5,444 nt of DNA from Nitrospinota bacterium. Lineage in GTDB: Bacteria > Nitrospirota > Thermodesulfovibrionia > Thermodesulfovibrionales > UBA1546. This document shows positions 1 to 4,509 of the stretch, one piece after another. Below the pieces are notes generated by a model. It saw only the letters and a program-made list of their open reading frames with translations. It ran no database searches and was not told the origin of the DNA. The stretch's first letter is position 1; every line of letters starts with the position of its first letter. The position numbers were made by a program, and so were the translations under genes. Where the stretch lies: assembly GCA_018896985.1 (NCBI GenBank), contig JAHILQ010000118.1, positions 1-5,444 on the forward strand, read 5' to 3'.

Positions 1-87
1 AGACAGGCTAAAGCAAACAGGGCTTTTTATCTTGATGTTATAACAGAGGGGATTGTGCTCTATGGAACAAGGCCAGTGGTTGAATGA
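1..87 (+). CDS. C-terminal end of a probable MNT-type nucleotidyltransferase (partial)
   Basis: Frame 1 is open from the window edge to a TGA at 85-87 and gives 28 residues ending FYLDVITEGIVLYGTRP. An aromatic residue, then an acidic helix, then GIVLYG is the usual C-terminal ending of minimal nucleotidyltransferases (MNT), the small NTP-transfer proteins that pair with HEPN proteins in type VII toxin-antitoxin modules. The catalytic GSxxxG and DxD motifs lie upstream, outside the window, and cannot be checked. The stop codon overlaps the ATG of the next frame (ATGA, 84-87), the translational coupling typical of MNT-HEPN operons. Identification rests on a short tail plus context, so the family is likely rather than certain. 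In characterised pairs the MNT protein modifies and neutralises the HEPN RNase; with the partner here shortened, this MNT may have lost its target. Confidence 0.55.
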   Translation, partial: RQAKANRAFYLDVITEGIVLYGTRPVVE

Positions 88-233
88 ATATCAAAGAATG
101 CTTTGAGAACAGGCTGCTAAGAAGGGGTCGCACAGATGTCCTTAAAAGCAAAAAAGCGTCTGAAGCAGATGATTCAATAGAAAAAGCAATGTCATTCATC
201 AATAAAGTTTCCCAGATTCTCAATAAAATTTAG
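84..233 (+). pseudogene. Shortened HEPN-domain protein, remnant of an MNT-HEPN pair
   Basis: This 49-codon frame starts at an ATG overlapping the upstream stop and ends at TAG 231-233. Its start, MNIKECFENRLLRR, is a recognisable HEPN opening (compare the common MNxxECxxKxLLRK pattern). Its end, EADDSIEKAMSFINKVSQIL, looks like the last HEPN helix, which normally runs into the natural stop. HEPN proteins of this type are usually about 130-150 residues. The central helices and the RxxxxxH catalytic motif are absent. The simplest reading is an in-frame internal deletion near positions 140-165 joining the first and last parts. The alternative is truncation after the first helix, since that helix also has a KKSLExAxxxL pattern and could align here. 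Either way an active HEPN RNase is not expected. It is called a pseudogene, although a short peptide could still be made. Confidence 0.55.
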
Positions 234-279
234 CATAACTGCACGGCAATAGAGTTTTGTAGAAAACAATAAGGGATGA

Positions 280-307
280 ATCATTAAGGGATAATGATAT
301 AATTAAA
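280..307 (+). promoter_or_regulatory. Operator-like repeats overlapping the -10, with partial Fur-box resemblance
   Basis: ATCATT (280-285) and AATGAT (293-298) form a 6-bp inverted repeat around a 7-bp spacer. The spacer AAGGGAT (286-292) also occurs at 271-277, 15 bp upstream. Bases 290-307 read as hexamers GATAAT, GATATA, ATTAAA and match about 14 of 18 positions of the GATAAT-GATAAT-ATTATC Fur array, directly over the extended -10. In AT-rich DNA such matches arise by chance, so a regulator site is plausible but unproven. Confidence 0.25.
295..303 (+). promoter_or_regulatory. Extended -10 promoter for the Cys-rich mini-gene and rarA
   Basis: TGATATAAT is a perfect extended -10 (TGnTATAAT). 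No good -35 stands at 16-18 bp upstream, which extended -10 promoters can tolerate. Transcription would start near 309-311, on or beside the ATG at 311, so the first frame would be leaderless or nearly so. It probably drives the small frame 311-451 and then rarA. Confidence 0.55.
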
Positions 308-310
308 TAA

Positions 311-451
311 ATGGAACTGTGTCCTGTATGCAAAGAACAGATGGACAAGTGCCTGTGCTGTCCTGAATGAGGGCATGTCTGCCTCCTGGATATGGGGGAG
401 CTATACTGTCCTATGTGCAAGCCTGAGCCGAAAGAGATAATGCAGGAGTAA
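311..451 (+). CDS. Cys-rich zinc-ribbon-like mini-protein with an in-frame TGA (possible selenoprotein)
   Basis: From ATG 311 the frame encodes 19 residues to a TGA at 368-370, then 26 more to TAA 449-451. CPVC lies before the TGA (residues 4-7). GHVC and CPMC (33-36) lie after it, so Cys-pair character is kept in the same frame on both sides. The TGA falls at codon 20 in CPE-TGA-GHVC, where zinc ribbons carry CPxCGHxC; a Cys codon (TGC or TGT) differs from TGA by one base. Readings: selenocysteine at a Cys site (supported by the hairpin at 381-401), a recent nonsense mutation, or a base-call error. In-frame TAA 308-310 blocks upstream extension. No Shine-Dalgarno sits at normal spacing before ATG 311; the promoter places the transcript start there, suggesting leaderless translation if it is expressed. 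The frame ends inside the rarA leader, so the two are probably cotranscribed. I do not recognise the family; a metal-binding role is inferred from the Cys pattern. Confidence 0.45.
381..401 (+). promoter_or_regulatory. Candidate bacterial SECIS hairpin behind the in-frame TGA
   Basis: Pairs 381-401, 382-400, 384-399, 385-398 and 386-397 (G-C, C-G, T-A, C-G, C-G) form a stem with C383 bulged. T387-G396 may add a wobble, leaving an apical loop GGATATGG at 388-395. The loop opens with GG, about 17 bases after the TGA at 368-370. Bacterial SECIS elements need an upper stem, often with a bulge, a G among the first two loop bases, and about 16-37 bases from the TGA. All are met, but the stem is short and such criteria are permissive. 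Confidence 0.35.
444..448 (+). promoter_or_regulatory. Ribosome binding site of rarA
   Basis: AGGAG lies 12 bases before ATG 461, slightly long spacing. It overlaps the last sense codon of the upstream mini-frame, whose TAA is at 449-451, so ribosomes finishing that frame would stop beside it; translational coupling is possible. Confidence 0.6.
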
Positions 452-460
452 TTAGACCCC

Positions 461-1699
461 ATGAGCCTCTTTGATAAACATGAAAATATAAAAGACCCTC
501 TTGCATACAGGATGGCTCCGAAGACATTGGATGAGTACGCGGGGCAGGAGCATATCCTCGGAAAGGGAAAACTTCTTAGAAGGGCAATAGAGGCTGACAG
601 GATCACATCACTTATCCTTTACGGCCCGCCCGGCACAGGCAAAACAGCTTTGGCGCAGGTTATCGCCAATAAGACAAATGCCCGCTTTGAGTGGCTGAAT
701 GCAGCAACAGTCGGGCTTGATGAGCTAAGACGGGTTATCAAAAAAGCAAGGGACGAAAAAAAGACGGGCACAAGGACAATACTCTTCCTTGATGAGATTC
801 ACAGATTCAACAAGCTCCAGCAGGATGCGCTTCTGCCTGATGTGGAAGAAGGGAACATCACGCTCATAGCGGCAACAGTGGAAAACCCGTTCTTTTATGT
901 CAACTCTGCGCTTCTTTCAAGGAGCCAGGTGTTTGAGCTGAAGCCCCTTCTGACAGAAGATATTCTTAAAATCCTGAACCGTGCATTGACAGATAAGGAA
1001 AGAGGCGTCGGGAATTTAAACATCTCTCCTGAGAAAGGAAGTCTTGAGCATATCGCAAAGATGGCAGACGGAGATGCAAGAAAGGCGCTCTCTGCGCTTG
1101 AGATAGCTGCCCTGACAACACAGCCCGGTGAAAACGGAAAGATAATAATCACAAAAGAGATTGCAGAGGAATCCATTCAGAAAAAGGCAATAGTGTATGA
1201 CAAAAAAGGCGATCAGCACTATGACACAATATCAGCATTCATAAAGAGCATGAGAGGCTCTGACCCTGATGCGGCGATATATTACCTTGCAAAGATGCTG
1301 TATGCAGGCGAAGACCCGCGCTTTATAGCAAGGCGCATAGTCATCTGCGCCGCAGAAGATGTAGGGCTTAAAGATCCGATGGCGCTGGTTCTTGCAATAG
1401 CGGCATTAAAGGCAATTGAGTTTGTAGGAATGCCTGAGGCGCGCATCCCCTTGGCAGAGGCGGTTATCTACATAGCCAATGCGCCCAAAGGCAATTCCGC
1501 TTACATGGCAATAGAGGAAGCCATGAAAGACATCGCAGAGGAAGAGACAATGGAAGTCCCTGACCATTTAAAAGGCAGTAATTATCCCGGCGCCAAGAAA
1601 CTCGCTCATGGGACAGGATATAAATATCCCCATGATTATCCTGAAGGCAAAATCGAGCAGGAATATCTGAAGAAGAAAAAGAAATATTACAAACCGTAA
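461..1699 (+). CDS. rarA: Replication-associated recombination protein RarA (MgsA), AAA+ ATPase
   Basis: The 412-residue product is the normal length for RarA/MgsA/WRNIP1-type clamp-loader-like ATPases, which form tetramers, bind SSB and act at stalled replication forks in the cytoplasm. The N-terminal AAA+ domain shows Walker A GPPGTGKT (55-62), Walker B ILFLDEIHRF (107-116), sensor-1 AATVENP (137-143, where most family members have GATTENP) and an arginine-finger SRS (153-155). The C-terminal MgsA region carries KKAIVYDKKGDQHYDTISAF, MRGSDPDAAIYYLAKM, GEDPRFIARR and ends near PDHLKGSNYPGAKKL and YKYPHDYP, all family signatures. The opening MSLFDK and the AGGAG upstream support ATG 461. It ends tail to tail with the HIT gene. 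No missing key residue is seen. Upstream it is linked to the TGA-containing mini-frame, an unusual partner. Confidence 0.95.
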   Translation: MSLFDKHENIKDPLAYRMAPKTLDEYAGQEHILGKGKLLRRAIEADRITSLILYGPPGTGKTALAQVIANKTNARFEWLNAATVGLDELRRVIKKARDEKKTGTRTILFLDEIHRFNKLQQDALLPDVEEGNITLIAATVENPFFYVNSALLSRSQVFELKPLLTEDILKILNRALTDKERGVGNLNISPEKGSLEHIAKMADGDARKALSALEIAALTTQPGENGKIIITKEIAEESIQKKAIVYDKKGDQHYDTISAFIKSMRGSDPDAAIYYLAKMLYAGEDPRFIARRIVICAAEDVGLKDPMALVLAIAALKAIEFVGMPEARIPLAEAVIYIANAPKGNSAYMAIEEAMKDIAEEETMEVPDHLKGSNYPGAKKLAHGTGYKYPHDYPEGKIEQEYLKKKKKYYKP

Positions 1700-1700
1700 A

Positions 1701-2042
1701 CTACCCCGGAGGCCAGTGCATCTGCCTTCCGCCAAGGATATGAAGGTGGATATGAAATACAGTCTGGCCTGATTCAGGATTGCAGTTCATGACAAGCCTG
1801 AACCCCCTTTCAGCAATCCCTTTCTCCTTTGCAATCTTATTTGCAACCTGAAACAGATGGCCTAAAAGTCCGTTATCTTCCTTCTTAATATCAAGATTGG
1901 TTAAGATATGTTTTCTGGGTATGACTAAGGCATGCACAGGCGCCTGTGGATTTATGTCCTCAAAGGCTAAGGCATACTCATCCTCATAAATTATTTTTGC
2001 GGGTATTCTCTTATTTATAATCTCGCAGAATATGCACCTCAT
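1701..2042 (-). CDS. HIT-family (HINT-like) nucleotide-binding hydrolase
   Basis: A 113-residue protein of normal length for HINT-branch histidine-triad proteins, cytoplasmic dimers that hydrolyse purine nucleoside phosphoramidates and related AMP conjugates. The triad is clear near the C terminus: QTVFHIHLHILGGR with H97, H99 and H101, followed by the family ending HWPPG. The N terminus has CIFCEI (C3, C6), part of the zinc site seen in many HINTs, and the region PVHALVIPRKHI (35-46) is the conserved strand and loop. The start is fixed by AGGAGG (2047-2052 on the minus strand) four bases before the ATG. The stop lies one base beyond the rarA stop, so the two genes converge with no room for a terminator between them; antisense read-through in either direction is likely. 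The physiological substrate cannot be told from sequence. Confidence 0.93.
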   Translation of the reverse strand: MRCIFCEIINKRIPAKIIYEDEYALAFEDINPQAPVHALVIPRKHILTNLDIKKEDNGLLGHLFQVANKIAKEKGIAERGFRLVMNCNPESGQTVFHIHLHILGGRQMHWPPG

Positions 2043-2046
2043 AACC

Positions 2047-2075
2047 CCTCCTGATTATTTTTGTTAATTATAACA
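2047..2075 (-). promoter_or_regulatory. Promoter (-10) and ribosome binding site of the HIT gene
   Basis: On the minus strand TGTTATAAT (2075 to 2067) is a perfect extended -10, with no convincing -35. AGGAGG (2052 to 2047) lies four bases from the ATG at 2042. A transcript start near 2060 would leave a leader of about 18 bases. Confidence 0.5.
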
Positions 2076-2111
2076 TTTGATACCGCTCAGATTTCTGTTT
2101 TGGCGTTGTCC

Positions 2112-2141
2112 TTGACTCTGATAATACTTAAAGTTTAAACT
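2112..2141 (+). promoter_or_regulatory. Candidate sigma-70 promoter of the aminotransferase gene
   Basis: TTGACT (2112-2117, 5 of 6 to TTGACA) and TAAACT (2136-2141, 4 of 6 to TATAAT) are separated by 18 bp. The start would be near 2148, about 25 bases before ATG 2173. The -10 overlaps the left arm of the inverted repeat. Confidence 0.4.
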
Positions 2142-2162
2142 ATTCCTCCACTTAAACTTAAG
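2127..2162 (+). repeat. Inverted repeat spanning the aminotransferase promoter and Shine-Dalgarno edge
   Basis: AAGTTTAA (2131-2138) and TTAAACTT (2152-2159) are perfect inverted arms around 13 bp. With A2130 bulged the stem extends to 11 pairs (2127-2138 with 2152-2162). AGTTTAAACT at 2132-2141 is itself a perfect 10-bp palindrome. It could be a DNA operator over the -10. If transcription starts further upstream it could be an RNA hairpin whose loop exposes CCTCC (2145-2149). Confidence 0.4.
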
Positions 2163-2166
2163 GAGG
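2160..2166 (+). promoter_or_regulatory. Strong Shine-Dalgarno of the aminotransferase gene
   Basis: AAGGAGG lies six bases before ATG 2173. GGAGG (2162-2166) is perfectly complementary to CCTCC at 2145-2149, so the leader RNA could fold to mask it. Confidence 0.75.
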
Positions 2167-2172
2167 TTTTTC

Positions 2173-3312
2173 ATGTTAAAACTTTACCTGTTAGCGCCGG
2201 GACCTACCCCTGTGCCTTCAGAGGCTCTTCTTGCCATGGCAATGCCGATTATACATCACCGTTCGCCTGATTTCACCCCTGTGCTTGATGCTGCAAAAAA
2301 TGGACTGAAGTGGCTTTACCAGACAAAAAACGATGTGCTTATCCTATGCTCCACAGGAACCGGCGGCATGGTAGGCGCTGTTAACAATTTTTTCAGCCCC
2401 GGCGATAAGGTTCTTACTGTAAACGGCGGTAAATTCGGCGAGAGATGGACAAAGATATGCAAGGCATACGGGCTTCAGGCAGAAGAGATTATTGTTGAGT
2501 GGGGATATGCGGTAAAACCTGAGACTATTGAGGCAAAATTAAAGAATGACCCTTCTATCAAAGGAGTGTTTGTACAGGCATCAGAAACATCAACAGGTGT
2601 TTATCATGATATAGAGGCGCTTGCCAAGATTGTAAGAAAATATGAAAACACAATCCTTATTGTTGACGCCATATCAGCGATTGTTGCCCATGATCTCAGG
2701 ATGGACGAATGGGGGATAGATGTCATGATAGGCGGCTCGCAGAAGGGTGTGATGCTTCCGCCGGGGCTTGCATTCGTAGGAATAAGTGAAAAGGCATGGA
2801 AGTTCTCAGAAAAATCAAAATGTCCGAGATTCTATTTCAATTTTAAAAAAGAGCGCGAAAATCTGGCAAAGAACCAGACAAACTTTACATCCCCTGTGAC
2901 CCTGATTATAGGATTAAACGAAAGCATTAAACTGCTCCAGAAAGAAGGGCTTGAGAATGTCTTCAAGCGGCATGAAAGGCTTGCGAATGCGACAAGGGCG
3001 GCTGTTAAGGCGCTGGGGCTTGAACTTTATTCAAAGGAATCTCCGAGCAATTCGGTAACTGCGGTATGCGCTCCCGCAGGCATTGACGGACAGGCGATTT
3101 ATAAAAACCTAAGAGAGAAATACGGGATAACGGCAGCAGGCGGACAGGACCATGTCAAGGGAAAGATATTCAGGATTGCGCATCTCGGCTATGCCGACAC
3201 CTTTGATGTCATTATTGCGATTGCAGGCTTAGAAATGGTGTTGAAAGGGATGGGGCATCCGGTAAAGCTCGGAGCGGGCGTTGCCGCTGCAGAGGAACTG
3301 TTGATGAGTTAA
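2173..3312 (+). CDS. Class V PLP aminotransferase, alanine/serine-glyoxylate aminotransferase family
   Basis: The 379-residue product has the full architecture of the class V (fold type I) alanine-glyoxylate/serine-glyoxylate group. LAPGPTPVP (7-15) and HHRSPDF (28-34) form the active-site entry. STGTGGM (60-66) holds the PLP phosphate, ETSTG (138-142) and VDAISA (164-169, D165 to the pyridine nitrogen) follow, and GGSQKG carries the Schiff-base lysine K191. R334 in KIFRIAHLGY is the expected carboxylate-binding arginine. All key residues are present. The reaction is transfer of an amino group between a small amino acid (alanine or serine) and an oxo acid such as glyoxylate or pyruvate. In many anaerobes and autotrophs members of this family sit beside serA and may act in serine or glycine metabolism; no serA is in view, so the substrate is undecided. 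ATG 2173 is fixed by the strong Shine-Dalgarno. It appears monocistronic and converges on the ferritin-like gene 17 bases on. Confidence 0.93.
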   Translation: MLKLYLLAPGPTPVPSEALLAMAMPIIHHRSPDFTPVLDAAKNGLKWLYQTKNDVLILCSTGTGGMVGAVNNFFSPGDKVLTVNGGKFGERWTKICKAYGLQAEEIIVEWGYAVKPETIEAKLKNDPSIKGVFVQASETSTGVYHDIEALAKIVRKYENTILIVDAISAIVAHDLRMDEWGIDVMIGGSQKGVMLPPGLAFVGISEKAWKFSEKSKCPRFYFNFKKERENLAKNQTNFTSPVTLIIGLNESIKLLQKEGLENVFKRHERLANATRAAVKALGLELYSKESPSNSVTAVCAPAGIDGQAIYKNLREKYGITAAGGQDHVKGKIFRIAHLGYADTFDVIIAIAGLEMVLKGMGHPVKLGAGVAAAEELLMS

Positions 3313-3329
3313 AACAGAATGTAGTATCT

Positions 3330-3614
3330 TTACTTCCCTGTAATCTCCTTTACCTCTTCCTTCCCTTTTTTCAGCTCTGCAACCTGCTCTTTGTCTTCAC
3401 GCAAAAGCAATTCCTGAAATTCTCCCACATGGGTTTTTTCTTCCCTGGCAATATCAAGAAAAACCTTTTTAATATCAGCCCTGTCCGTCATTGCGGCAAG
3501 CTGTTCGTAAAGGCTGATGGCATCTAACTCTGCTATCATTCCCACGCGCAGTATTTCCTTAACCATATCGCTCTTTTTAACCTTCCCGAGATCTATCGGT
3601 ATGTTTGACATCAT
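3330..3614 (-). CDS. Encapsulin-associated ferritin-like protein (EncFtn/Flp-type)
   Basis: From ATG 3614 the product has 94 residues and two long amphipathic helices. The segment around residues 17-66 (KEILRVGMIAELDAISLYEQ, then IAREEKTHVGEF) closely resembles the ferritin-like domain that archaeal and bacterial encapsulins carry as an N-terminal fusion or as separate cargo. E29, E59 and H62 have the same spacing as the ferroxidase ligands E32, E62 and H65 of Rhodospirillum rubrum EncFtn, as I recall them. Such half-ferritins assemble as multimers, with the iron site between two subunits, and oxidise Fe(II) for storage. The end (VKEITGK) stops where fused relatives go on into the encapsulin shell; no shell gene or clear targeting tail is visible. 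A TTG at 3629 is in frame, but GGAGG at 3623-3627 would then lie inside the gene, so the ATG at 3614 (or the next at 3611) is preferred. It could also be a free rubrerythrin-like protein. Confidence 0.8.
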   Translation of the reverse strand: MMSNIPIDLGKVKKSDMVKEILRVGMIAELDAISLYEQLAAMTDRADIKKVFLDIAREEKTHVGEFQELLLREDKEQVAELKKGKEEVKEITGK

Positions 3615-3622
3615 GGCTTCTA

Positions 3623-3627
3623 CCTCC
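3623..3627 (-). promoter_or_regulatory. Ribosome binding site deciding the ferritin-like start
   Basis: GGAGG on the minus strand lies eight bases before ATG 3614 and eleven before ATG 3611. It excludes the longer TTG start at 3629, which it would follow. Confidence 0.7.
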
Positions 3628-3649
3628 AATATTAATTAGTTTTAAGCTA

Positions 3650-3678
3650 TTTATATTTTACCCTATTATTCTTATAAT
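3650..3678 (+). promoter_or_regulatory. Candidate promoter toward the cytochrome genes
   Basis: TTTATA (3650-3655, 4 of 6), 17 bp, then TATAAT (3673-3678, perfect). The start would be near 3685, leaving about 180 bases before the open cytochrome frame. The surrounding DNA is AT-rich, so chance matches are possible. Confidence 0.4.
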
Positions 3679-3683
3679 ATGAA
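3655..3683 (-). promoter_or_regulatory. Candidate promoter of the ferritin-like gene, overlapping the opposite one
   Basis: On the minus strand TTCATA (3683 to 3678, 4 of 6), 17 bp, then TAAAAT (3660 to 3655, 5 of 6). Its -35 touches the -10 of the plus-strand promoter and its -10 touches that promoter's -35. RNA polymerase could therefore occupy only one at a time. Confidence 0.35.
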
Positions 3684-3745
3684 ACAGGGATTCTACTCAC
3701 CATTTAAATTTATGTTATTATAAAAAAAGATTTATGATAGTACCT

Positions 3746-3798
3746 CCATTTCAACCCCTGGATAATATTTTGTGAAAGTTGAAGGTTTAACATTCAAC
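3746..3798 (+). repeat. Alternating inverted repeats in the cytochrome leader
   Basis: TTCAAC (3750-3755), GTTGAA (3778-3783) and TTCAAC (3793-3798) allow two mutually exclusive hairpins. The first can extend to eight pairs using CC 3746-3747 with GG 3784-3785 around a two-base bulge. The second has a 9-base loop. The rest of 3615-3864 holds no gene I can support. Only short frame-1 pieces separated by TAA at 3721, 3766 and 3862 are seen. Confidence 0.3.
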
Positions 3799-3864
3799 AT
3801 GCACCGCACAGCAACAAAAGAGACCAATTGGCATTTAATGCTGTCTTTGGTGGTTACAAGGTAA

Positions 3865-4494
3865 AAACAGCTTTATGTCAAGGAGAAGGACTTTGCAGGC
3901 TCTGTTCACGGCAGTAACAGTTGTATCTCCTGTCATAAGGAGGCTAAGGATTTCCCCCATCCTTCACCCGTAAAAAAGGTCAATTGCGGAGACTGCCATG
4001 GTGACATTGAGAAACGCTATCGGTCAAATCTGCATGGTCAGGCGCTTGCCCGCGGAGACAGGTTTGCGCCGGAGTGCTTTGATTGCCATACAAAGCACAA
4101 CATCCTTCCAAAAAAAGACCCTAAATCTCCATCATATGTAATGAATATACCGGCCATGTGCGGCAGATGCCACGCTGAGTCTTCTGAGGTAGTCAAAACA
4201 CATAAGGAGATAAGCCAGCATAATGTCCTTGACAACTACTTTATGTCTGTTCACGGCGAAGCCATATTCCGCAAGGGTTTGCTTGTGTCTGCTACCTGTA
4301 CGAGCTGCCATGCTGCCCACGATGTTTACCCTCATGAGGACCAGCGCTCTTCAATACACAGGAATAATATCGCCAAGACCTGTATGCAATGTCATGTCAA
4401 TATTGAGAAGGTGCACGCCAAAGTTGTCAGGGGCAGATTATGGGAGACTGCTCAGACGGGTATTTTAGCAATATACAGATCCGAGATGAGGTAA
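3865..4494 (+). pseudogene. Six-heme cytochrome c frame lacking a start codon (cytochrome c3/doubled-CXXCH type)
   Basis: Frame 1 is open from after TAA 3862-3864 to TAA 4492-4494, 209 sense codons, with six CxxCH heme sites: CISCH 3922, CGDCH 3985, CFDCH 4075, CGRCH 4159, CTSCH 4297 and CMQCH 4381. They fall in three diheme modules, each led by an HG motif (SVHG, NLHG, SVHG). No in-frame ATG, GTG or TTG occurs before 4141, and starting there would lose three hemes. Relatives have a signal peptide and usually a further heme site before the LYVKEKDFAGSVHG segment; neither is seen. The run GGTAAAAACAG (3860-3870) would join an upstream frame if one A were added, but I see no convincing signal peptide there. 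At the 3' end VHAKVVRGRLWE resembles the entry to a fourth module, which then breaks off. It was probably a periplasmic electron carrier paired with the following cytochrome b; now either decayed or affected by a sequence error. Confidence 0.7.
3904..4395 (+). repeat. Three tandem diheme modules within the cytochrome c frame
   Basis: Module 1 (3904-3999), module 2 (4024-4173) and module 3 (4246-4395) share the order S-x-H-G, CxxCH, then a second CxxCH. Spacing within modules grows from 96 to 150 bases, modules 2 and 3 being equal in length. The HG histidine is a likely distal heme ligand. The pattern suggests growth by duplication of a diheme unit; bases have diverged and only the protein pattern is repeated. 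Confidence 0.6.
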
Positions 4495-4499
4495 GGGGG
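4493..4499 (+). promoter_or_regulatory. Ribosome binding site of the cytochrome b gene, overlapping the cytochrome c stop
   Basis: AAGGGGG shares two bases with TAA 4492-4494 and lies ten bases before GTG 4510. This is the arrangement expected for translational coupling of the two cytochromes. Confidence 0.55.
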
Positions 4500-4509
4500 T
4501 ATTTGAATC

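Noticed and set aside
220..606. Minus-strand 128-codon open frame
   Set aside because: It runs antisense over the Cys-rich frame and the start of rarA, has no ribosome binding site or recognisable motif, and is low-complexity in Ser, Ile and Leu.
895..1219. Two minus-strand frames inside rarA
   Set aside because: They are antisense to the highly conserved MgsA region and have no family features.
1700..1735. GGAGGC ... GCCTTCC stem as a rarA terminator
   Set aside because: The imperfect stem is not followed by a T-run and lies in the conserved HIT 3' coding end.
3679..3723. Short frame of 14 codons from ATG in frame with the cytochrome
   Set aside because: It overlaps the end of the candidate -10, has no ribosome binding site, and is followed by two more in-frame TAA codons before the heme sites, so it is not a usable start.
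3741..3748. Second copy of TACCTCCA, also at 3621-3628, suggesting a duplicated minus-strand start region
   Set aside because: No start codon follows at a suitable distance on the minus strand and similarity does not extend beyond eight bases.
3875..3973. Plus-strand 32-codon frame starting ATG with Arg-rich then hydrophobic residues, signal-peptide-like
   Set aside because: It is out of frame with, and overlaps, the first heme module; the reading with CxxCH sites explains the same bases better.
4038..4335. Overlapping minus-strand and frame-2 open frames across the cytochrome c
   Set aside because: They are shadows of a frame with six regularly placed heme sites and have no motifs of their own.
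4141..4494. Cytochrome c starting at ATG 4141
   Set aside because: This start discards three CxxCH sites encoded upstream in the same frame and leaves no signal peptide; the coding sequence clearly extends 5' of it.
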